Counted from the stretch's first letter, positions 9,076 through 19,350 are shown. The stretch is 64,000 nucleotides of DNA from Flavobacterium sp. GSB-24 (GCF_027924665.1 NZ_AP027043.1:4092001-4156000); one strand, 5' to 3'. The notes: generated by a model not told the origin, from the letters alone. Numbers and translations are program-made.

Positions 9076-11535
9076 TTATTTTACAAAGAAATTAATTGTT
9101 CTGCTCATTGAATCTCCATCGGCATCTTTTACCTTTAATACGAAAGAAGCAAAACCTTTTTCAACGGTTGTAAACTGAATTTCTTTTCCTTTTAAAACTA
9201 CTTTTCCATTTTTAAGATCAGAGAAAGTGTACACAGGTTTGTTTTCATAACCTTTGAAAAAATCTGCAGCATTTAAAACTTTCTTTTCACCTGAAGTCAC
9301 AAAATAATGTGGTGTTGACAACCAATTCAGATAATTATCTAATTGCGTAAAACCGTCTTTATCACTATCCTGATTCGCATCTGAAAAATCTCCTGCTTTC
9401 GAATTTTCGTTCAAGCCAAAAGATTTTTCCCACCAGTTTGGCAATCCGTCATGATCAGTATCCCAATCTGAAGGACGCGTTTCTGAAGCAAAATTTGGCC
9501 ATCCACCTGCATCTTGTTCGTTGTCTATCATACCGCCAAGACCGCTTTTACTTCCTTTATAAGTAAAAGTTCCTTTTAAAGTTTCATCTACAATTCGGTT
9601 ATCGTGTTTGTCGAAAAACGGCTGATTCGCCCCAACATCAGAAAGTACATTTTTATAAGCCGCTTTCGCCGATTGCGTTTCTACATAAGAAGGGAAAAAT
9701 GGTTTCTCTACGAAAGTTTCATATTCTACCTTTTCATTATGGCTTATAGTAGATTTTCTTCCTTTATCCTGAGATTTTTCATCAAAATAACCAGGCATAA
9801 TATTTCCGTTAAAGTAATAACGCTGCATTCCTTTTCCAACGCCTTCGTGCTGTGCATTTAAAGCCACAAATATTTTAGTTGAAGCGCCTGGTTTGTAATA
9901 ATTGTTTACAAAATTAACTTCGTTTGCACCACCGTCTGTAGTTCTTTGTCCCCAGTTGTAAACCACATTATTGGTAATATCCAATCGGCCGGTATAATAA
10001 CCATCACCGTTTAAACCGCCGCCAATACTCCAGTTACGGCCATAATTATGAGCCAATAAATTATGGTGAAAACTTCCAATATCTCCGCCAATTGTAGCAG
10101 CAAATCCGTGCATTTTTCCAGCTGGATATTTATCATGTCCCGCCACATTCAACGCTTCAGAAATTAAAGTTCTTTGTAACGTAATATGATGTGCACCACG
10201 CGAACTAAACGATTCGTCAATTGTCCAGCTAATCGAGCAATGGTCAATAATACTGTAATCTGCACCTGTTAATCCCATTCCGTCAAAAGTAGTACCGCCT
10301 CCAATTCTTACTTTTAAGAAGCGCACAACACCATCATTTCCAGTCAATCCAATTGGTGCTCTGCTAATGGTAATTCCTTCTCCCGGAGCGGTTTGTCCTG
10401 CAATAGTGATATAAGGCTGATTTGCTACTAATCTCGAAGCCAATTTTATATTTCCCGAAACATTAAAAACAATCGTTCTCGGTCCAATTTCCTGATTGAT
10501 GGCATCACGTAAACTTCCTGGTCCGTCGTCATTTAAATTGGTTACTTCGATTACTTTTCCGCCGCGTCCACCAACAGCATAACGGCCGTAACCTTCTGCA
10601 CCTGGGAAAGCCAATTGTGCCGGTTTAAACGACCATACATTTCCTAAAGTTACTTCTCCATTTGCATCAACTTCATCCACTCTCCAGTAATACGTTGTAC
10701 CTGAATATAAATCTGAAACCGTAAAACTTTTATCAGTTAGTTTTCCTTTGAATTCTTTTGAAGATTCCGTTGCATTTTCTACGGCATTTTTATCTTCGCC
10801 AAAATACAACTTATGAGCTGCCACATTTTTTACAGCATCCCATTTTAAAGTTAGAGTTTTACCCACTTCAACATGTTCGTCACGGTTTTTTGGTTCAGGA
10901 GTACGCGCCTGATTCATCAGGTTTGGCGTGTCAATTTCAAAACCATTAATCACGATTTGTTTTACAACATCTGGATTTGAAGTCGGATCAATTTCAAAAC
11001 GAACAATTACATCTCTGCCTTTTTCTGCATTAAAAGTGATATACGCCATCGATGCATCAATTTTAGCATTGGCTCTCTGACTTGCATTTACCGTTTGCTG
11101 CAGTTTTCCGTTTACGAATATTTTTATCGGAGAAAAAGTTTTTCCTGTAATGACATCAAAAGCGTTATGAAAAGTTAAAAGCGTGTGTTTTCCTGCTTTC
11201 AATCCACTGATTTTCAATTCTAAATTTTCAGAAGTTACTAATCCGTCGCTTCCTAATCTGTTATAAAACGGAGCACTCATCCCGACTTTGTACCACTTAG
11301 AAGTAAAATTTCCTTTTAACTTAAATGACACGTTATTAAATGATTTTTCAGCTTCTTTTCCTTCATTAATCACCCAAGAATCATAACTCGGATCGTGAAC
11401 CTCTTCTAGTCTTCTTTGAAAAAAGTCGAAATCGACTTTTACTATTTGTTTATCAGTATGCTGAGCTGATTGTGCTTGCCCGTTTGTGGTCAAAATCAGC
11501 GACAAAACAGCGGCGTTTATTAATTTCTTTATCAT
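9076..11535 (-). CDS. Secreted multidomain pectate lyase (PL1 type) with FN3 domain
   Basis: This 819-residue protein cleaves de-esterified homogalacturonan by beta-elimination. Order of parts: signal peptide (1-22, ending GQAQ); a beta-sandwich N-terminal domain (about 30-203); a fibronectin type III domain (about 210-304, ending YYWRVDEVDANGEVTLGNVW); then the lyase beta-helix starting FPGAEGYGRYAVGGRGG (310 on), with GSLRDAI, the SWTIDESFSSRGAHHITLQR block and FHHNLLAHNYGRN. A calcium-binding DWDTDHDGLPNWWE / DANQDSDKDGF segment and a short C-terminal strand domain follow. The PL1-type core is recognised from these blocks; the subfamily cannot be set by eye. It lies 15 bp downstream of the DUF5703 gene, so the two are tightly coupled. 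Confidence 0.88.
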   Translation of the reverse strand: MIKKLINAAVLSLILTTNGQAQSAQHTDKQIVKVDFDFFQRRLEEVHDPSYDSWVINEGKEAEKSFNNVSFKLKGNFTSKWYKVGMSAPFYNRLGSDGLVTSENLELKISGLKAGKHTLLTFHNAFDVITGKTFSPIKIFVNGKLQQTVNASQRANAKIDASMAYITFNAEKGRDVIVRFEIDPTSNPDVVKQIVINGFEIDTPNLMNQARTPEPKNRDEHVEVGKTLTLKWDAVKNVAAHKLYFGEDKNAVENATESSKEFKGKLTDKSFTVSDLYSGTTYYWRVDEVDANGEVTLGNVWSFKPAQLAFPGAEGYGRYAVGGRGGKVIEVTNLNDDGPGSLRDAINQEIGPRTIVFNVSGNIKLASRLVANQPYITIAGQTAPGEGITISRAPIGLTGNDGVVRFLKVRIGGGTTFDGMGLTGADYSIIDHCSISWTIDESFSSRGAHHITLQRTLISEALNVAGHDKYPAGKMHGFAATIGGDIGSFHHNLLAHNYGRNWSIGGGLNGDGYYTGRLDITNNVVYNWGQRTTDGGANEVNFVNNYYKPGASTKIFVALNAQHEGVGKGMQRYYFNGNIMPGYFDEKSQDKGRKSTISHNEKVEYETFVEKPFFPSYVETQSAKAAYKNVLSDVGANQPFFDKHDNRIVDETLKGTFTYKGSKSGLGGMIDNEQDAGGWPNFASETRPSDWDTDHDGLPNWWEKSFGLNENSKAGDFSDANQDSDKDGFTQLDNYLNWLSTPHYFVTSGEKKVLNAADFFKGYENKPVYTFSDLKNGKVVLKGKEIQFTTVEKGFASFVLKVKDADGDSMSRTINFFVK

Positions 11536-11550
11536 TTTGTTTGGTAATAG

Positions 11551-13878
11551 TTAGTTTAATTTTGTTTTTTCTGCTTCAGATTTTCCTAACAGATTTATAA
11601 TGTCTTTTTTTCTTTCTTCCGGAATAACTTTTAAAACCTTCAATTCGCCATTCAGGAGTTCGGCTTCAATTGTTGTATTTTGTTTTGCATGTAATTTAAA
11701 GTGAACATTCCAATCTTTTGGCCAAGCTGGGAAAAGATAGATTTTTCCGTCAGTTTCCTGCAAAAGCATTTCCTGCATGCCTATCATTCCCGAACCGCCC
11801 CAATTATGATCTGGAACCCAGTCAAATCCTGGTCCCCAAAAGGCAGGGAAACGTCTGTCTGAATTGGCCATTTTTAGCGTATTATATTTCATCGCTTCTT
11901 CTGTTAATCCCAAACGTGCTGCAAAAATATTGTCTTGTTTCCACCCAATATGACTTCTAAATTTTAAAGCATCGAGATCGTATTTCCAAGTGTTTAAAGC
12001 CGTTTCCAAATCAGGTTTTCCAATGCCGTAAATTCCCCACGGATAAACTGGATACAATTGTGGCACTTCCGAATTATTCACTCTTTCCCAAGATTTTGCA
12101 GGAAGTAAAACTTTGTGATTTTCAATCTGCCCAAAATTTAAAGGCGGAATTCTGTTTTGAAATCCTTTTAAATATTCGGCATCTTCTTTTGACAATTCTT
12201 TTGCCGAAAGGTTTAAAAGATTGGCTGTAATAACTTGTAAAGCTGAAATGGTACTATTGGCATTATTTGCCATTTTATACGTTTCTGCTCCCGAACCCGG
12301 AAAAAGAACCAATTTACCGTTTCCGTCCAAACCTTTTCTCCCTCTTTGTTTCGATAAAAATTGATAATGTTCATCAAAAAAGCGAAGACAACTGATTATG
12401 AAAGCATTGTATTTCTGAATATCTTCTCCAGCATATTCTTTTTGCTGTAACATCATTTTGCAGAATTCAAAAACCGTATCCCATTCATATTCCAGCCACG
12501 CATTATATTCCATTCCTGGATCGTAATCTGCAGGACGTTTCCATTCGTATTCTGCGGGATTTGGTAAACCGAAATTTTCCAGTTGTTCTGTAAATGATGC
12601 GCCGTTATGATTCCAATATACTTTGCTTCTTAATTCGGCATTTTTCTGTAAACTCAAATAATAATCCAGCTGTGATTTCATCATGTCAAAATCACCGCTT
12701 TTTACCATCGAAAAATAAACCAAACGCTGGTTTTGAGCCGTCATGGTTCCTCCTCCCCAATTCCTGAAATCGGGAGTAAAATCTAAATCGGGGTTTGTAA
12801 AAACAGGATCAACGGTAAACAATCCGCCGTTGAATTTTGTTGGATATTTTCCGTACGCATTACAGCCGAGCATATATCGAAACAGCTGATAATTCTGTCC
12901 GATTTGATAAACTGAATCTTTAGCATTGGATTGATTTTTCTGAGTAAAAATAAAACTGCGGTTCCAGAAAGTATTCCACCATTTTATCGTGTTTTTTTCT
13001 GCTTGTTTCGAAGTGTTCTTGTTAGCAGAAATCAGACTTTTCAATCCATTCTCCCAAGTAGAAAAATCAGATTGATTGGTATTTAAATAAATTTCTAGTG
13101 AATGTTTTTTGGATGGCTTTACGCTTTTTAAATTAAAACCTTTAAAATCTGTCGATTGGTATTTTCCTAAATACGTTCCGTCAGGTTTTAGATTTTCGCC
13201 AATCATAAATCCGCCGAAAGTTAAATTCTTAAGCGGATTAAGCATTTGGTCTTTAACCGATTCCATTTTCTGCTGTTTTACCGCTACATCAAAAACGGTG
13301 TTTTCTCTGTTTCTGTGATAGAATTTTATGCCGTTATTTTCAAATGCAATCGAATCTTTATAGGTAATAATATCTCCCTGAGGCGCCCATTTATAAGAAT
13401 TGGCATTATTGGCTTTTCCTTTTGAATCTCGGTTTTTATAACGCCAGCTTTCATAAGAAGCTGTCATTTTTAATGTCTTTTTACTTTCTAAATCAACATG
13501 GATGATCGGTTTAAAAACATCTACCCAAAGTTTGATTTTAGTGTCATTCTGCCCAACTAATACATATCCGTCTTTCAATTTCAATTCCTGATGAAAACCT
13601 GCTGCCTTCTCAAAAGGATTCGGATTTAAAGTTACTTTTACTCGTCCTAATTTCAATAAAGTATTGTGTTCGTCAAAAGTGCCGCTTCTTGAAAAATAAA
13701 AATACAAATCGCCTTTTTCTACCCACACATTCATGCCAATATCACCACCTCCCAAAGGCATTGATTCTGATGAATTATTGCTCTGTGTTGTCCAAACCTG
13801 ATTGTAATTTTCGAGCACAGGGACTTGTGCTTTAAGGCAAAGCGTTGTGAAGAGAAGTATGTATTTAATGTATTTCAT
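11551..13878 (-). CDS. DUF5703 / GH95-like secreted (alpha/alpha)6 protein, probable glycosidase
   Basis: The 775-residue protein has a signal peptide (MKYIKYILLFTTLCLKAQ). Residues 37-83 (SESMPLGGGDIGMNVWVEKG, then FSRSGTFDEHN) resemble the N-terminal beta-sandwich of GH95 enzymes, which begins MPLGNG. The middle and C-terminus are rich in aromatic helical segments (WNHNGASFTEQLENFGLPNP, GSGAETYKMANNANSTISAL, YPVYPWGIYG) typical of six-hairpin glycosidases, and the end is a small sandwich domain (GKIYLFPAWPKDW). I recall this architecture as DUF5703, without an assigned activity that I know of. Position between a CE20 esterase and a pectate lyase suggests it acts on a pectin side-chain sugar. 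Confidence 0.7.
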   Translation of the reverse strand: MKYIKYILLFTTLCLKAQVPVLENYNQVWTTQSNNSSESMPLGGGDIGMNVWVEKGDLYFYFSRSGTFDEHNTLLKLGRVKVTLNPNPFEKAAGFHQELKLKDGYVLVGQNDTKIKLWVDVFKPIIHVDLESKKTLKMTASYESWRYKNRDSKGKANNANSYKWAPQGDIITYKDSIAFENNGIKFYHRNRENTVFDVAVKQQKMESVKDQMLNPLKNLTFGGFMIGENLKPDGTYLGKYQSTDFKGFNLKSVKPSKKHSLEIYLNTNQSDFSTWENGLKSLISANKNTSKQAEKNTIKWWNTFWNRSFIFTQKNQSNAKDSVYQIGQNYQLFRYMLGCNAYGKYPTKFNGGLFTVDPVFTNPDLDFTPDFRNWGGGTMTAQNQRLVYFSMVKSGDFDMMKSQLDYYLSLQKNAELRSKVYWNHNGASFTEQLENFGLPNPAEYEWKRPADYDPGMEYNAWLEYEWDTVFEFCKMMLQQKEYAGEDIQKYNAFIISCLRFFDEHYQFLSKQRGRKGLDGNGKLVLFPGSGAETYKMANNANSTISALQVITANLLNLSAKELSKEDAEYLKGFQNRIPPLNFGQIENHKVLLPAKSWERVNNSEVPQLYPVYPWGIYGIGKPDLETALNTWKYDLDALKFRSHIGWKQDNIFAARLGLTEEAMKYNTLKMANSDRRFPAFWGPGFDWVPDHNWGGSGMIGMQEMLLQETDGKIYLFPAWPKDWNVHFKLHAKQNTTIEAELLNGELKVLKVIPEERKKDIINLLGKSEAEKTKLN

Positions 13879-13938
13879 TTTTTTCTTTCCTGCAAGGTTT
13901 TTAAATTTTTAATTTTCTCTCGCAGATTTATTCTCATT

Positions 13939-14031
13939 TTTGTCATTTCGACGAAGGAGAAATCTCCGTTGCATAATCGACAAAAATTACGGAGCTACTT
14001 GCGAAGATTTCTCCTTCGTCGAAATGACAAA
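13939..14031. repeat. Dispersed ~100-bp inverted-repeat element, copy A
   Basis: This element has long terminal inverted arms beginning TTTGTCATTTCGACGAAGGA and ending with the complement. Its inner part contains the shared words GGAGCTACTTGCGAAGATTT. Five more copies occur in this window (19351, 22891, 26145, 28736, 39847). It has no coding capacity of its own and looks like a MITE-like or BIME-like palindromic unit. Confidence 0.85.
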
Positions 14032-14038
14032 CTAACGT

Positions 14039-14097
14039 CACAATTCATAATTCACAATTCATAATTCATAATTCACAATTAACAATTCACAATTATA
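14039..14097. repeat. Degenerate tandem repeat of AATTCATA/AATTCACA units
   Basis: About seven units of 7-8 bp (ATTCATA, ATTCACA, ATTAACA) run right up to the stop codon of the CE20-type gene. Similar low-complexity runs built from other short words follow the genes ending at 26319 and 40014. Confidence 0.75.
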
Positions 14098-14099
14098 AA

Positions 14100-15533
14100 T
14101 CACCATTCATCTGTTCGAAAAGATGAAACGGGCAGACCGCCTGCACTAAACAATTCCGCTTTTGCAAAATCTTTCCATAAATAACGAATAGCAACTGGTT
14201 TCTTTACTTTATCCGAAGTCAAAACCACTGATTTTCTTCTTACTACCGTTTTTGCCGGATAGAAAACTTTGTCTTCTCCCGCTATTTCAAAACCTGTTAC
14301 TTCTTTGTCATAAGACGTAATTCCGTTGGCTACATCATCAAAAGAAACCGTAACCGCTCCGTCTTTTATTTCCATCGATTTGTATTTCGGACTTTCAAAT
14401 TCGAAACCTTCAATTCCGTAGGTTTTTGCTAAGGCCTGAAACGCCAGTCGGTTTCCTCCTTTTTCTTTGTCCATTGGGTGAATGTTATTTTCTTCTCCAA
14501 CGTCCATTAAAACGGCCATTCCTGAATTCGGAATTTCCTTTGAAGCTTTAAACTGCGCCTCTCTCAAATAAGCCGAATTGTATTTCTCCAAATAATCTTT
14601 TGGATGGAATGAAGCATAATTAAACGGCGCAATCTGAGCGTAATAAAAAGGGAAATCTCCTTGTTTCCATAAAGCTCGCCAGCTGGAAACCATTTTTTTC
14701 ATTAAAGCGGTATATTCAGATGCTCTTTCGTAATTCGATTCTCCCTGATACCAGATACAGCCTTTTATTCCGTAACCTATTACAGGCGAAAGCATTCCAT
14801 TAAACAAAGTCGTTGGAACACGGTTTGGATCTTTTGCCAATTCTTCTTTTGTGGTCGGAATTTTAGCGCTGGCAAAATCTTTCAGCATTTCCTGATTCAT
14901 CCACGCTTCCATACTTGATCCTCCATAAGAAACATGAATTAAACCAATTGGAACGTCTAAAACTTCCTGCAAAAGCGAACCAAAATACCATGCCGTGGCA
15001 CTAAAATTAGAAGTTGATTTTGGAGAAGCTTCTTCCCATTTTCCTTCAAAATCCTGCAAAGGTTCTAAAACAGTCGCACGCGGAATGGTGATTAACCGAA
15101 TATTTTTATTGGTTGATCTTACGATGATTTCGTTTCCGTTTTTTACGGGTTGTCCTTGAAAACCTTTTAACGGCATTTCCATATTTGATTGTCCGGAACA
15201 CAACCAAACTTCGCCCAGCAAAACATTTTTAATCGTTACTTTTTCGTTTCCTTCCGAAACTTCAATCGTGTAAGGACCGCCAAAAGAAGCTGTTTTCAAT
15301 TCGGTTTTCCATTTTCCAGAATTGTCTGCTTTTACTTTGTAGGTTTTAGAATCCCAAGAAGTTTTGATTACAATGTTGGCGTTCTTTTCTGCCCAGCCCC
15401 AAATTGACGCATTTGATTTTTGCTGCAACATCATGTTATCTGTAAACAATGCTGGTAGTTTGATTTTGGCATTCATTTGAAGGGTTGTCAAAAAGGCAAT
15501 TACAACAACAAAAATGTTCTTTAAATTTTTCAT
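14100..15533 (-). CDS. Secreted SGNH-type carbohydrate O-acetylesterase (sialate O-acetylesterase-like, CE20 type)
   Basis: This 477-residue protein has a signal peptide (ending QMNAK, residue 23). The SGNH hydrolase blocks are plain: block I LCSGQSNMEM with nucleophile S116, the HVSYGGSSMEAWM oxyanion segment, CIWYQGESN, and DVGEENNIHPMDK carrying the Asp/His pair. An N-terminal immunoglobulin-like domain (about 25-105) precedes the catalytic part and a sandwich domain ends it. Database names for this family mention sialate, but in pectin loci the natural role is more likely removal of acetyl groups from galacturonic acid or rhamnose in rhamnogalacturonan. That assignment is inference from the neighbours. 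Confidence 0.85.
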   Translation of the reverse strand: MKNLKNIFVVVIAFLTTLQMNAKIKLPALFTDNMMLQQKSNASIWGWAEKNANIVIKTSWDSKTYKVKADNSGKWKTELKTASFGGPYTIEVSEGNEKVTIKNVLLGEVWLCSGQSNMEMPLKGFQGQPVKNGNEIIVRSTNKNIRLITIPRATVLEPLQDFEGKWEEASPKSTSNFSATAWYFGSLLQEVLDVPIGLIHVSYGGSSMEAWMNQEMLKDFASAKIPTTKEELAKDPNRVPTTLFNGMLSPVIGYGIKGCIWYQGESNYERASEYTALMKKMVSSWRALWKQGDFPFYYAQIAPFNYASFHPKDYLEKYNSAYLREAQFKASKEIPNSGMAVLMDVGEENNIHPMDKEKGGNRLAFQALAKTYGIEGFEFESPKYKSMEIKDGAVTVSFDDVANGITSYDKEVTGFEIAGEDKVFYPAKTVVRRKSVVLTSDKVKKPVAIRYLWKDFAKAELFSAGGLPVSSFRTDEW

Positions 15534-15857
15534 TTTACTTTATGCTTTTAATTCTAAAAATTTGTGTCGCTCCTCTGGAGCTAAACTATTCCTATATATT
15601 ATTTTCTATAAATATTTCGCTCTTCCAGAGCTTGTCTTTGTCTCGAAAAAAGTCATGTCTTATTTAAAATAAAAAACATGTGTTTAAATATTCTATCCTT
15701 CCTAAACGAGTCCCAGAGGGACGAAATATTTATAGAATAAATTTTATCATCACACAAAAGCTCCAGCGGAGCGACATCTTTATCTGATTTCAAAACAACT
15801 AAAAATGCTTTTTTGCCATTTTCAATTGCCTCCAGCTAAAGCTTGAGGCAATTGATT
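15534..15857. repeat. Repeat-filled 324-bp spacer (CAGAGGGACGAAATATTTATAG and GCTCCAGCGGAGCGACAT types)
   Basis: No gene. It contains two related palindromic units facing each other. 15564-15660 has TCGCTCCTCTGGAGCTAAAC, ATATTTCGCTCTTCCAGAGC; 15703-15777 has GAGTCCCAGAGGGACGAAAT, ATTTATAG and AGCTCCAGCGGAGCGACATC. A third hairpin, GCCTCCAGCTAAAGCTTGAGGC, lies at 15826-15850, a few bases after the GH106 stop region. All are dispersed flavobacterial-style repeats. Confidence 0.7.
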
Positions 15858-18800
15858 TTATTTTTCTTTCAAAATCATAACTGGACCCAATAATCCCGCT
15901 CTCAACAACGGTTCTCCTTCTAAACGAAATGGCGCTGTTGTCCATGTCAATCTCTCTTCTTTTGGCAATTTTTGATCGCCAATTAATCTATTTGCCCAAG
16001 TATTTGTGATTTTAATTTCGATTGTATTTTTTCCTTTTTGTAAAGCTTTTGAAATATCAGTTTTGAAAGGGAAAGTCCATAATGTTCCACAATCTTTTCC
16101 GTTGATTGAAATCTCGGCGATATTAGAAATTTCACCTAAATCTAACCAGATTTTATCTGAAGTTTTTCCTTTCCAAATAAAATCTTTTTTATAGCTGACA
16201 GTTCCTGAATAATACTTAATCTGATCATTTTCAGAAGTGCTCCAATCAAAAAGTTTATTGATTTTAATTATTTCTTTTGGCCCTTTAAATGCTGGATCAA
16301 ATTGAAGTTCCCAATTTTCATCTAAAGTCTGCACTTTTTCAAATTCAGAAAATTTTGTTTGAACTAAAACTTCTTTCGTTTCTTCTTTAAAAATCACAAA
16401 ACCAGATTCGTTAGCCTCTAAAATTATTGAAACAATTGTTCTACCATTTTCGATTTTCCAATTGGTTAATTCCGAAATTTTATCGGTAACAGGATTGTAC
16501 CATTGCGGAACTTTTCCAGCTATTCTAAACGACGCATCAAATGTTCTTTTTTCTCCTTTTTGATTAGAAATAAAGTAAACGTCTTCAGTATCCGATTTGC
16601 GATGTGCCCATGCAATTGTTTCTGAATCTGCTCTGTTGAAATTTGGAAAATAGATGTCTTGTGTAATTCCGATGGAAGCAAAATCATTTCCTAAATATGG
16701 TAATTTGATAATCGTTCCTTTTCCGATTTTCCATGTTGATGAATTAGCATTATTCCAGATTTCATCAATTACATTCTGCCATTTCTTTTGGTCTGTTTCT
16801 GATTGGATTCCTGGTAGAATATTTGGTTTTTCATCCACAAAAATTTTAGCTCCGTCTTTTATCAATTGCAATATTTTTTCAGCAGAAGCTAAAGACAAAA
16901 TTCTGTTTGGTGCCATTTTGTGACTTCCCGGAAAGAATAAAGCTCCGTATTCAATTCCACCATCAAAAGAAATTTTTCCGTTTACCACTTTTGCACGATT
17001 AATTAAAACATCGGCGTTGAAAGAATCATATTGATAGCCATTTAACGGATTAATCCATTGTGATAAATCGGTAATATTTTTAGAATAGGTAACCTCTCTT
17101 GGCATTTTAGCCGTTGGCTGACCCTCATTTTCTAAACGGATTTTCTCGCTTTCCAGTCTTGCTGCACCAAACACATTTGGAATAAAAGGCACCAAACGAT
17201 CCGGCACAAAAGAACGTGAAGGAAAATCTTCGCCAATAAAAACTGCAAGATCAATCACAGGTTTTCCTTTCTGCAACTGAAACTGCACTCTTTGACAATA
17301 CTCAAACCAAGCCTTTCCAGGTTTCCACCAAGTTTGGTCTCTTTGGAAAAAAGTTCCAATGTCATCTAAAGTCATTCCCGGTTTTTTGTCTGTCCACGGA
17401 TTATGAACAAAAACGTGGTAAAACAAACGGTTGATTCCTAAAGCATAATTGCGGTCTGCAGTTGTTTTCAGATTTCCCGGATGTTCGTCCCAATCCATTC
17501 GCAAAGCTGTAAAAGATTCTGCCTGAATAATATCTTTACCGTAAATATGTCCACCCGAAATGGCATCTACCATATCAAAAGGTTTATCGTGTGTTGGGCT
17601 TTTCAGCCAAAATTCACCACCTGGATAATCGACATATTTATAATGCAGCAAAGCATCACTCATCATTGTTGGCGCAACGTTTTCTGAACTTAACTTAACA
17701 TCATTTTCTTTTGCAATCTGAGCAACAGTTCCGTAGAAATTATCGGCTACTAAATCGGCAATTGTTTTTCTAATATCGTATAAAACTTTCTCTGAGAAAT
17801 CGGCACTTTCTATCGGGATTCCCGCCATAACTGGAAGATAATCTACAAGATCATAACCACGTCTCTTTTTAAACTCAGCCTGAAAAACCGAAGACCAGTT
17901 TTGGCTTCCACATTCCCAGCTGTCAAAATGAAGGATTTCCAGAACTTTTGAAGTCAGTTCAGGAGCAGCCGCACGAACCGCTTCACCAAACCAATGATCT
18001 AGCTGAAAACGAATTAATTCGGGATTAAATTTATCTACTTCCAATCCTTTTCCTGCTCCGCCAGTTGCGTTTTCATGTCCTGTCGAAGTGTGTCCCATTC
18101 GGATAATTTTCCATTTTCCCTTTGGCGCTTTCCAGTTCAGATTTCCATCAGCATCAACAAAATTGGAAATATTAATAACTTCCGATTTTTTAAATGACTC
18201 CGAATTCGGAATCTGTTTGTCTGTAGTCTGCGGAGTCAAACGCCAAATTGCGCCTGATTTTCCTTCGTAATTATTTATTAATGACTGATTCGAAAGTGTT
18301 ATTTTACTCACTTTCAGATTTTGCTTCCATTTAGCAAAATCCAAATCTTCTGCTCCCGGTTCTGTTCCAGTTGGATCATAAACAAATCTGAAATATTTTG
18401 CCGTAACAGACGCAATAGCATGTGTGTTAGAAAAATCCATGTCCTGCCAGCCGTGACGTGGCGGAGTCATTCTTTCATGAAATCTAAAATTTATGCCGTC
18501 ATCACTCACTTCCACAATCAGACGCTGTGCCTGAAAATCTCTTCCTTTGGTTTCTATAACAATAGATTTACAGGTAAATGGCTGTGCAAATTCGTATTGA
18601 ATCCATCCTTTTTCTGCAAACTTGAAATTTTCATCTTTTTTAGGATCAGCCAAAAACGAAGCATCGGTACTGTTTGATGTCGTTACTTTTGGCAGTTGCA
18701 TCTGCGAAGTAATTTGATATTCTTTAATCGGAAGTGCAAAAATTGCAATGTCTTTATAATAGTCTTTGTAATGTTCTGGAACTGGCAGTTTTGAAGTCAC

Positions 18801-19247
18801 CTTTTTACCTCCTAAGATTTCTGTAGTTGACCAGACAACTTTCTGCATCGACATTTCTGGTGTAATCCACGGCCCTCCTGCAACGGCAAATCCGTCTGCT
18901 CCGTGAAAAGCCAATTTCAAACCTAAACGATCTGCTTCTTTAAAAGCCCAATGAATCATATCCCAAAATTCAGGACTCAGCTGTAAAACCGGCGGATCTA
19001 TTAATGGCGGATTTGCTGGTCCTTTAATAGTCATTAAATAAGCCCCCGCAATTCCTGCTTGTTTCATCGCTTCTAAATCGGCTGTGATTCCTGCTTTAGA
19101 ATAAGCCGATTTCATCCAATACCAATATACCCAAGGTTTTGAGGATTCGATCGTTGGCTGAAATGATATTTCTTTTTTATGGACTTCCTGTGCTGAGACG
19201 AAGCTTGCCAAAAGGAGGATAAAAAAGAGGTGTTTTTTTTGAAACAT
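15858..19247 (-). CDS. Secreted alpha-L-rhamnosidase, GH106 type
   Basis: The protein has 1129 residues, with a signal peptide ending SFVSAQ (19). The catalytic part opens with WVYWYWMKSAYSKAGITADLEAMKQAGIAGAY, a hallmark of GH106 alpha-L-rhamnosidases, followed by WDMIHWAFKEADRLGLKLAFH and SWECGSQNW, QAESFTALRMDW and LFYHVFVHNPW. A C-terminal jelly-roll ends with IKITNTWANRLIGDQKLP and TWTTAPFRLEGEPLLRAGLLGP. GH106 enzymes release terminal L-rhamnose; in pectin this means rhamnogalacturonan chain ends or decorated side chains. It lies between the GH2 enzyme and the CE20-type esterase in the same direction, which fits stepwise trimming of imported rhamnogalacturonan oligosaccharides in the periplasm. 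Confidence 0.9.
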   Translation of the reverse strand: MFQKKHLFFILLLASFVSAQEVHKKEISFQPTIESSKPWVYWYWMKSAYSKAGITADLEAMKQAGIAGAYLMTIKGPANPPLIDPPVLQLSPEFWDMIHWAFKEADRLGLKLAFHGADGFAVAGGPWITPEMSMQKVVWSTTEILGGKKVTSKLPVPEHYKDYYKDIAIFALPIKEYQITSQMQLPKVTTSNSTDASFLADPKKDENFKFAEKGWIQYEFAQPFTCKSIVIETKGRDFQAQRLIVEVSDDGINFRFHERMTPPRHGWQDMDFSNTHAIASVTAKYFRFVYDPTGTEPGAEDLDFAKWKQNLKVSKITLSNQSLINNYEGKSGAIWRLTPQTTDKQIPNSESFKKSEVINISNFVDADGNLNWKAPKGKWKIIRMGHTSTGHENATGGAGKGLEVDKFNPELIRFQLDHWFGEAVRAAAPELTSKVLEILHFDSWECGSQNWSSVFQAEFKKRRGYDLVDYLPVMAGIPIESADFSEKVLYDIRKTIADLVADNFYGTVAQIAKENDVKLSSENVAPTMMSDALLHYKYVDYPGGEFWLKSPTHDKPFDMVDAISGGHIYGKDIIQAESFTALRMDWDEHPGNLKTTADRNYALGINRLFYHVFVHNPWTDKKPGMTLDDIGTFFQRDQTWWKPGKAWFEYCQRVQFQLQKGKPVIDLAVFIGEDFPSRSFVPDRLVPFIPNVFGAARLESEKIRLENEGQPTAKMPREVTYSKNITDLSQWINPLNGYQYDSFNADVLINRAKVVNGKISFDGGIEYGALFFPGSHKMAPNRILSLASAEKILQLIKDGAKIFVDEKPNILPGIQSETDQKKWQNVIDEIWNNANSSTWKIGKGTIIKLPYLGNDFASIGITQDIYFPNFNRADSETIAWAHRKSDTEDVYFISNQKGEKRTFDASFRIAGKVPQWYNPVTDKISELTNWKIENGRTIVSIILEANESGFVIFKEETKEVLVQTKFSEFEKVQTLDENWELQFDPAFKGPKEIIKINKLFDWSTSENDQIKYYSGTVSYKKDFIWKGKTSDKIWLDLGEISNIAEISINGKDCGTLWTFPFKTDISKALQKGKNTIEIKITNTWANRLIGDQKLPKEERLTWTTAPFRLEGEPLLRAGLLGPVMILKEK

Positions 19248-19350
19248 TTTTGTTGTTTTATTACAATCTGCCTAATCTGCTAAATCTGCGGGAAAATTTA
19301 CTCCCGTAGATTTGTCTGATTTAGCGGATTTTTTTTGATTTTTCTCTTTT

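Noticed and set aside
14039..14097. CRISPR-like array from short repeats
   Set aside because: Units are 7-8 bp without spacers, and no cas genes are present.
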